5,717 bases of DNA, from NCBI GenBank assembly GCA_946534745.1, contig CAMNDA010000283.1, forward strand, positions 1 through 5,717, written 5' to 3'. Source of the DNA: an uncultured Verrucomicrobiota bacterium (GTDB lineage Bacteria; Verrucomicrobiota; Kiritimatiellia; RFP12; UBA3636). Below the pieces are notes generated by a model. That model saw only the letters and a list, made by a program, of their open reading frames with translations, did no database searches and was not told the DNA's origin. The stretch's first letter is position 1. Each line of letters starts with the position of its first letter. This document shows positions 1 to 4,185 of the stretch, in pieces. The position numbers were made by a program, and so were the translations under genes.

Positions 1-66
1 ATCCTGTTCTCGTGCGGCGAACGGACCGACCTCGACGCGGAGCGGTCTTCTCGGTCTCTGTGTTGA
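1..66 (+). CDS. Possible C-terminal end of an upstream gene (partial, weak)
   Basis: Reading from base 1 in frame 1 gives 21 codons ending in TGA at 64-66 (ILFSCGERTDLDAERSSRSL, then Cys and stop). Fifteen of the first sixteen codons end in G or C, as in the real genes here, and the pattern loosens just before the stop, which would fit a gene tail running into intergenic DNA. Nothing in the 21 residues identifies a family. The open frame could equally be chance in GC-rich sequence, since other frames of this stretch are also free of stops. If real, it lies on the same strand about 245 bases upstream of the large secreted protein and would not share its promoter. Confidence 0.2.
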   Translation: MLFSCGERTDLDAERSSRSLC

Positions 67-230
67 CGCTTCGGCTCCCTGCGGTCGCCTCGCTCCGACC
101 TCCGGTCGGCTATGCCTCGCGGTCGCCCTTCGCCTGCGGCTCGGGCTTTGCGCTCGGCATTGGCAGCCGCCGCCTCTGTGTTTGCAAACTCCGGCTCCGG
201 TCCGGCATGTGGAAGAGGATGGCCGGAATC
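67..230. repeat. Non-coding palindrome-rich intergenic repeat-like stretch
   Basis: This stretch is built from overlapping short words and inverted repeats, unlike the coding DNA around it. Seen directly: a perfect 6-bp stem with 3-base loop, CCGACC-TCC-GGTCGG, at 95-109; a direct repeat of GCGGTCGCC at 81-89 and 119-127; a 10-bp perfect palindrome GTTTGCAAAC at 180-189; and a longer-loop stem of TCCGGC at 201-206 with GCCGGA at 222-227. Words such as CGGCTC, CGCTC and CTCCGG recur throughout. One frame stays open across it, but the encoded residues have no protein character and the downstream gene has its own promoter, ribosome binding site and signal peptide. It resembles interspersed intergenic repeats of GC-rich environmental genomes. 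Copy number elsewhere in the genome cannot be seen here. Confidence 0.45.
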
Positions 231-248
231 GGATGCGCCCCTATCGCA

Positions 249-286
249 TTTCCGCGTTGCGCGCGAAGGGGCGGTTCTGGTAGAAT
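249..286 (+). promoter_or_regulatory. Sigma-70-type promoter of the dockerin/cohesin gene
   Basis: The -35 candidate is TTGCGC at 257-262 and the -10 candidate is TAGAAT at 281-286, with an 18-base spacer. The -10 is preceded by GG, giving GGTAGAAT. Transcription would start near base 293, leaving a leader of about 19 bases. The call is supported because 33 of 38 aligned bases recur, with one single-base gap, at 4122-4160 in front of the next gene, with the same spacer and the same 25-base distance from the -10 to the ATG. The -35 sits inside a small imperfect hairpin (TTTC-CGCG, loop TTG, CGCG, bulged C, GAA), also conserved in the second copy. It could be an operator or just part of the promoter consensus of this lineage. 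Confidence 0.7.
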
Positions 287-298
287 GCGCGGCGAAAC

Positions 299-305
299 GG
301 GAGGA
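299..305 (+). promoter_or_regulatory. Ribosome binding site fixing the start at 312
   Basis: GGGAGGA ends six bases before the ATG at 312, a strong Shine-Dalgarno match at normal spacing. It sits downstream of the promoter -10 and is followed at once by a clear signal peptide, so it fixes the start at 312 rather than at the in-frame GTG at base 12, which lies upstream of the promoter. Confidence 0.85.
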
Positions 306-311
306 CAACCC

Positions 312-380
312 ATGAAACTCGTGAAATGGATGCTGGTCGCGGCGCTCGCCGCGGGGATGCTGGCCTCGCCCGCCCGGGCG
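312..380 (+). other. Signal peptide of the dockerin/cohesin protein
   Basis: Residues 1-23 have a basic start (MKLVK), a hydrophobic core rich in Leu and Ala, and a signal peptidase I site, SPARA before QG. There is no Cys after the cleavage site, so this is not a lipoprotein. The protein is sent through Sec, and the dockerin starts only four residues after the predicted cleavage. Confidence 0.9.
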
Positions 381-3300
381 CAAGGGCGGCTCGGCGACGT
401 GAACCTCGACGATCACGTGGACGCCTCTGACGCCAGCCTGATCCTCGCGGAATATGCCAGTCAGAGCACGTCGCAGGGCACCACCTTCACCGATCCTCAG
501 CAGAAGATCAACGCCGACGTCAACGGCAACGGGGTCGTCGATGCGATCGACGCCAGTGTGACCCTGGCGTTTTATGACTTTCTCTCTTCCGGCGGAAGCG
601 GGAGGATGGAAGACTGGTTGACCGTTAATTCTGCTTATACTTCGCCCGCCGTGGCGCCGCCCGTCTCCTCGGACGGAAACGTCGTGGACGAAAACGCGCA
701 TCCCGACGACGCCTTGTACAAGCCCGTCCTGACCGTCACGGTGGACGGAAAGGAGGGCGGAAGGACCTTCCTCCTGTCCGAGGCCAGGGGGCGGGCCATC
801 GACTGCACGGTCAAGGTCTCCGGAGCCAACGCGCGATATTGCGCGACGGGCCTCCGTGTCCACCACAGCGACAAGCTTCTTCTGGCGACGAACCATCTCG
901 GACGCATCGCCGTCGAACCCGGCGAAGCCGTCAAGCAACTCGCCCGCAGCAACCCCGTGGAGGATCCGACGGCCCCGGCGGGAATGAAGGGCTTCTTCGC
1001 GGCGACGGCGGGCAAGGCCAATTACGGCATCGACGGGACGATGTGGACGTTTTCCTTCACGCTGTCCGACGACGTGGAGCCGGGCGACATGCTGCCCATC
1101 GACATCGTCTTCAGGGCGTCCGAATCCGGCTGGGACCGATTCTCGTGCATAGAAGACAATGCGGCCGGCCGGAACATGGAGGCCTATCTCTTCACGAAGG
1201 GCATCTACACGGCGGTCCACACCAACGCCTTCGCCACCGGCGCCGACGTGGCGGCGTGCGCGGCGCTCGCGGGCATCGCGGGCGACGCCGACGGCTACAT
1301 CGCCATCGCCGACCCGGCGTCCGTCGCCTACCCCCTCTGGGTCGGCGGCGTGCAGGTGTGCGAGACGAACAAAAACGACATCCTCGGCGACGGAACCGCG
1401 TCGTTCGCGGAGTCGGCGTCCGGCGGCACGCTCTCGCTCTCCAATGCCACGATCACGGCGACGCACCAATTCGAGGACGAGTGGAGCAGCGGATCGAATA
1501 CGGCGACCGTCTTCTCGGGCGAGGGCTTCGACCTCACGATCTCGCTCGCGGGCTCGAACATCCTGCAGAACGCGGATCATCCCCTGATCAGTGACCAGGG
1601 CCACGGCTACGGCGTCCGTTCGCAGGGCGATCTCGCAATCACGGGCGGCGGGACGCTCGTCGCCGGGACGAATTACGACGGCGCGGGCATCCGCACCGAC
1701 GGGAACCTGCTCATCGACGAAGCCGTCGTCACGGCCCATAGCGGGCAGGATGGGATTCGCGTCGGCGGCAGCCTCGCGATCTCGAACGCCGTCGTGACCG
1801 CCTGTGGAGGCAGCTACGACGGCATCTCCGGCGGCGACGGCGACATCGTCATCGCGGATTCCGTCGTGACCGCCACCGGATGGGCAGGCATCGAAGCCGA
1901 CGGCCACACGGTCGCGGTCTCCGGGGCGAGCGTCGTTACGGCGGAGGCGACTTGGGGCGATGAAAGCGAATGGGCCCTCTGCGCCTCGGCGCTCGTTCTG
2001 GGCGACGGGCTCGCGATCACGGAGCCGGCGGGCGGCGCGTTCGACGGAGACGCGGGGTGCGTTCTGGACCCCGCCACGGGCAAAGCGGCGCTGCGCGTGG
2101 TGATCGGCACGCCGCCGCCGCCCTTCGTCACGAACGTCGTCGCGCGGCAGCGCTGGCCATGGAACGGCCTCGTGGACGTGGACTACGAGGTCGGCGGATC
2201 CACGAACCTGTTCGCCGGCCTCGAGGCGCGCATCTCGTTCGCCGCCTCGGACGGGCGCTCCTGGATCGCCTCGAACTTCCTCGCGGGCGCGGAGCCCTCG
2301 GCCGAGCCGGGTTTCCACCGCGCGACGTGGGACACGAAGGCCGACGGCGCGACGAACGTCGTCGCCGCGAACGTCGTCGCGACCGTGGCGCTCGTGCGGC
2401 CGGCGTCGTGCGGCCGGCTGGCGCTGGACTTCGGGGGCCTCGGCGTCCGCACGGACGCTGCCTCCTACCGCGCCACCATCTACGACAACGCCGGGAATCC
2501 GACCAAGGACCCGCTGACGGCGGCGATCGGGGACGCCCCGCCGCCGGACGCGGTCTTCGACGACGTGCCGTCCTCGACGCGCAAGGCGGTCGTCGAGTTC
2601 CTGGACGAAGGCGGGAACGTGCTGTGCGAAACCGCGGTGGAAGGGGACGCCTTCCCGCGGCTGCCCCCGGGCGGAGAGGCCGTCGTCCCCGTCCTCGAGG
2701 GGGACGCCGTGACGCTCCGCGTGGCCCATGCGTGGCCGGCGGAGACCGAAACGGCCGACGTGCGGATCGTCTACGACGACGGCGCCGAGAAGCGGGTCTT
2801 CGTCGAGGGCGCGGGCTTCGACGCGGCGGCGGGGAGCTGCGAGGCCGTCTTCCGGGCGGCCGGCGGGGCGGCCTCGGTGAAGTCCGTGACGCTGCTGCGG
2901 GACGGCGTTCCCTTCGAGTGGCTCGACTACGCCTCCCCCCCGGCATCCGCGAACGGCGCCCTCGAGCTGGACGTGGACGGCAACGAGTTCGCCAACGGCG
3001 CCTACGCCGACGGGACCGCGATGCAGGTGGCCAACCCGCGGCACCTGGACAACGTGCGCAACCACCTGGGCGGCTCGTTCAAGCAGATCCAGGACATCGA
3101 CTTCGCCGGCTCCTGCGGCATCACCAACGCCATCGCGGTCGACAAGAGCGACGACGGCACGGACATCGCCTGCACGCGGTGCGACCTGGACGCCACGGTC
3201 CGCTTCTACGGCGGCGCCGACAACGTCTACGGCTGGACGCCGATCGGCGACAGGGAAGCGAGTCCGTTCAGCGGCACCTACGACGGGAACGGCTGCCGCA

Positions 3301-4112
3301 TCGCCGGCCTCGTCGGAAACGCCGTCGGCCGCCGAAGCTCTGTCTGCGCGCTGTTCGGCTGGGCGATCGGGACAACCGCGAAGCCCGCCGTCGTCAAGAA
3401 CGTGATCATCGCGGACGACTGTTCCTTCGCCGCCTCCCTCTCCGCCGCCCCGCTGGTCGGGGAAGGCGGCGGCGGCCTGGAGATTGCCGGCTGCGAAACG
3501 GCCGGCGACGTCTATGGCGAAAACTATGCCGCCGGCGTTCTCGCCGAGGTCTACCGGGATAGCGGCCTTCAGCTCAAGGTCTCCGAGTGCACGGTCGGCG
3601 CCCGGATCCACGGCCAGAATGTCGCGGGCGTCATGTCCTGGTGCAGCGGGGGATCGGCGTCGTTGTACCAATGCGTCTTCGGCGAGGACGGTGCGGCCAT
3701 CGGCAGCTGGGCCGTGGGAGGGCTCGTCTGCCATGCTGGCCTCAATGAGGCCGATTCGTTCGTCATCGACGAGTGCCATTCCCTAGGAACCCTGTCGATC
3801 CCCTCGACCCATGACGAAAACCGAACAAGCTCCCATGGCGGCTTCATCGGATACTGGGCCAGCGAGGGTTCGCTGACGATCGACGGGCAGTGCGAGGTCA
3901 AGGCCCGTTTCGACTTCGAGGGCAGCGCCGACCGGATCGGCGGCGTCATCGGCTATTGTACAAGGGAGGAAGGTGTCAGCGACGACCAGCTGAAGAACCG
4001 GATGAAGAACATTTTCATCGCGCACGTGTCCGTGGACAGCGGCTGCCTGGTCGCGTTCGAGGATCGCAAGATCGGCACCTACGCGGGCGACCCCTGGCTG
4101 GACGCCCTGTAG
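312..4112 (+). CDS. Secreted multi-domain scaffoldin-like protein with dockerin and ScaE-like cohesin
   Basis: This 1266-residue exported protein is probably a structural part of an extracellular assembly. Order of parts: signal peptide 1-23 (cleavage after ARA); dockerin 27-94 with two calcium loops; linker 95-136; cohesin-like module about 137-334 resembling R. flavefaciens ScaE; beta-helix module about 340-545; Pro linker 601-604; beta-sandwich 606-697 with ARQRWPWNGLVDVDYEV; further beta-rich modules 698-875; GLUG-like region about 970-1216; a short tail ending WLDAL with no sortase motif or hydrophobic anchor. No glycosidase or peptidase catalytic motif was recognised. The start at 312 follows a good ribosome binding site and promoter. 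There are 26 Cys residues, 15 of them in 935-1245. It has its own promoter and is followed after 73 bases by another secreted-protein gene. Known for the families: dockerins bind cohesins through calcium-dependent folds. Inferred: the protein docks to one partner and presents a cohesin to another. The coding call is near certain; the assembly role is moderate. Confidence 0.93.
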   Translation: MKLVKWMLVAALAAGMLASPARAQGRLGDVNLDDHVDASDASLILAEYASQSTSQGTTFTDPQQKINADVNGNGVVDAIDASVTLAFYDFLSSGGSGRMEDWLTVNSAYTSPAVAPPVSSDGNVVDENAHPDDALYKPVLTVTVDGKEGGRTFLLSEARGRAIDCTVKVSGANARYCATGLRVHHSDKLLLATNHLGRIAVEPGEAVKQLARSNPVEDPTAPAGMKGFFAATAGKANYGIDGTMWTFSFTLSDDVEPGDMLPIDIVFRASESGWDRFSCIEDNAAGRNMEAYLFTKGIYTAVHTNAFATGADVAACAALAGIAGDADGYIAIADPASVAYPLWVGGVQVCETNKNDILGDGTASFAESASGGTLSLSNATITATHQFEDEWSSGSNTATVFSGEGFDLTISLAGSNILQNADHPLISDQGHGYGVRSQGDLAITGGGTLVAGTNYDGAGIRTDGNLLIDEAVVTAHSGQDGIRVGGSLAISNAVVTACGGSYDGISGGDGDIVIADSVVTATGWAGIEADGHTVAVSGASVVTAEATWGDESEWALCASALVLGDGLAITEPAGGAFDGDAGCVLDPATGKAALRVVIGTPPPPFVTNVVARQRWPWNGLVDVDYEVGGSTNLFAGLEARISFAASDGRSWIASNFLAGAEPSAEPGFHRATWDTKADGATNVVAANVVATVALVRPASCGRLALDFGGLGVRTDAASYRATIYDNAGNPTKDPLTAAIGDAPPPDAVFDDVPSSTRKAVVEFLDEGGNVLCETAVEGDAFPRLPPGGEAVVPVLEGDAVTLRVAHAWPAETETADVRIVYDDGAEKRVFVEGAGFDAAAGSCEAVFRAAGGAASVKSVTLLRDGVPFEWLDYASPPASANGALELDVDGNEFANGAYADGTAMQVANPRHLDNVRNHLGGSFKQIQDIDFAGSCGITNAIAVDKSDDGTDIACTRCDLDATVRFYGGADNVYGWTPIGDREASPFSGTYDGNGCRIAGLVGNAVGRRSSVCALFGWAIGTTAKPAVVKNVIIADDCSFAASLSAAPLVGEGGGGLEIAGCETAGDVYGENYAAGVLAEVYRDSGLQLKVSECTVGARIHGQNVAGVMSWCSGGSASLYQCVFGEDGAAIGSWAVGGLVCHAGLNEADSFVIDECHSLGTLSIPSTHDENRTSSHGGFIGYWASEGSLTIDGQCEVKARFDFEGSADRIGGVIGYCTREEGVSDDQLKNRMKNIFIAHVSVDSGCLVAFEDRKIGTYAGDPWLDAL
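390..593 (+). other. Dockerin domain (two F-hand calcium loops)
   Basis: Residues 27-94 contain two 12-residue loops with the dockerin pattern. Loop 1 starts at D29, with N31, D33, D37 and D40 as calcium-ligand positions. Loop 2 starts at D69, with N71, N73, D77 and D80. The loops are exactly 40 residues apart. Each is followed by a helix-like segment, ASLILAEYA and ASVTLAFYDFL. The text, including the TFT..Q segment before the second loop, is close to what I recall of Ruminococcus dockerins and less like Clostridium thermocellum enzyme dockerins. Known role: calcium-dependent binding to a cohesin on another protein. Its position right after the signal peptide is less usual than a C-terminal one. 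The partner is not in the window. Confidence 0.85.
720..1313 (+). other. Cohesin-like module, type III / ScaE-like
   Basis: Residues 137-334 match, in order, the landmarks I recall from the R. flavefaciens ScaE cohesin: KPVL at the start; KVSGA then an aromatic Y and ATG at 168-180; a D-x-L segment at 187-189; YGIDGTMWT at 238-246, where ScaE has FGADGVMWT; then EPGDMLPIDIVF at 256-267, where ScaE has a PGD-like turn and YPIDV; an acidic stretch with F277; then N288-M-E-A-Y-L-F-T-K-G-I, where ScaE has MQAYFFTQGI; and finally DADGYIAI at 325-332, where ScaE has YADGYIAI. This covers the whole domain, not one motif. Known role of ScaE: the cell-surface cohesin that holds the XDoc ends of ScaB and CttA. 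Comparison is from memory, not an alignment. Cys165 and Cys177 replace small residues on neighbouring strands. Confidence 0.75.
1329..1946 (+). other. Beta-helix module, Cthe_2159-like carbohydrate-binding type
   Basis: Residues 340-545 begin with YPLWVGGVQV, N353-KNDILGDG and a SLSNATI strand, a layout I recall from proteins annotated as carbohydrate-binding with a Cthe_2159-like beta-helix. From residue 432 the chain repeats a rung of about 22-25 residues: a Gly-Ile/Val turn, an uncharged strand, then V-V-T-A. Turns start near G432, G457, G481, G504 and G526, and VVTA appears at 472-475, 494-497, 518-521 and 541-544. The repeat is also visible in DNA: a 14-base word, CCGTCGTGACCGCC, occurs at 1789-1802 and 1861-1874. 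Known for the family: a right-handed beta-helix that binds acidic sugars or cellulose in C. thermocellum. Ligand binding here is inferred only. Confidence 0.65.
2127..2936 (+). other. Series of beta-rich modules typical of Kiritimatiellae secreted proteins
   Basis: Residues 606-697 form a beta-sandwich-like module starting with VTNVVARQRWPWNGLVDVDY, after the PPPP linker at 601-604. Residues 748-875 form a second region with alternating strands (KAVVEFLDEGGNVLCETAV, then ADVRIVYDDGAEKRVFVEG) ending in FEWLDYASPP. I do not recognise an enzyme family. I recall both texts as recurrent parts of large exported proteins in gut Kiritimatiellae, where no function is established. Codon use is very GC-biased: only 3 of 92 codons at residues 606-697 end in A or T. 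Confidence 0.5.
3219..3959 (+). other. GLUG-like repeat region, Cys-rich
   Basis: Residues 970-1216 start with YGWTPIGD and PFSGTYDGNGCRIAGLVGN, the usual lead-in to GLUG repeats. Repeat cores of the form G-hydrophobic-hydrophobic-G/S follow: CALFGWAIG at 1012-1020, AGVMSW at 1105-1110, VGGLVCHAG at 1135-1143, HGGFIGYWASEG at 1175-1186 and IGGVIGYC at 1209-1216. The segments between them are short beta strands with single Cys residues. GLUG motifs occur in bacterial surface proteins, often adhesins or peptidases, and have no fixed biochemical role. Here the region would be an extracellular spacer or adhesion stalk. Confidence 0.6.
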
Positions 4113-4121
4113 CGGAGGCGG

Positions 4122-4160
4122 TTTCCGCGCTTGCGCGCGAAAGGACGATTGCGGTAGAAT
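4122..4160 (+). promoter_or_regulatory. Sigma-70-type promoter of the second secreted-protein gene
   Basis: TTGCGC at 4131-4136 and TAGAAT at 4155-4160 are separated by 18 bases. The core begins only ten bases after the preceding stop codon (TAG at 4110-4112). The stretch repeats the first promoter, with GGTAGAAT and the TTGCGCGCGAA block identical. The -35 sits in an imperfect hairpin: TTTC, CGCG, loop CTTG, CGCG, bulged C, GAAA (4122-4142), one base pair longer than in the first copy. Transcription should start near 4167. Its presence implies that the second gene does not depend on read-through from the first. The same hairpin could slow transcripts leaving the upstream gene, but there is no T run to make it a standard terminator. 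Confidence 0.7.
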
Positions 4161-4172
4161 CAGAAGCACAAC

Positions 4173-4178
4173 GGAGGA
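4173..4178 (+). promoter_or_regulatory. Ribosome binding site fixing the start at 4186
   Basis: GGAGGA ends seven bases before the ATG at 4186. The start is followed by a typical signal peptide, so no other start needs to be considered. Confidence 0.85.
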
Positions 4179-4185
4179 ACCCCGG

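Noticed and set aside
12..311. In-frame upstream extension of the large protein from a GTG at base 12
   Set aside because: The extension crosses the repeat-like stretch and the promoter, and would bury a clear signal peptide at residue 101. The ATG at 312 has a strong ribosome binding site at correct spacing.
2128..2946. Arg/Pro-rich open frame on the minus strand
   Set aside because: Antisense shadow of the beta-sandwich region; almost entirely Arg, Pro, Ser and Ala with no protein family character.
1970..3562. Long Arg/Gly-rich open frame on the same strand inside the large gene
   Set aside because: Composition is the typical out-of-frame shadow of GC-rich coding DNA, with no domain and no ribosome binding site; the real frame has clear domains.
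312..4112. A glycoside hydrolase or peptidase catalytic domain in the large protein
   Set aside because: No catalytic motif or fold signature was found; all recognisable parts are binding, beta-sandwich or repeat modules.
4053..4112. Sortase or PEP-CTERM-type anchor at the C-terminus
   Set aside because: The end (residues 1248-1266) lacks LPXTG, PEP or any hydrophobic helix with a basic tail.
4112..4142. Rho-independent terminator for the first gene
   Set aside because: Small stems can be drawn (GCGG-TTT-CCGC at 4118-4128 and the larger one at 4122-4142), but no T run follows and the same hairpin occurs upstream of the first gene, so it is better read as part of the promoter.
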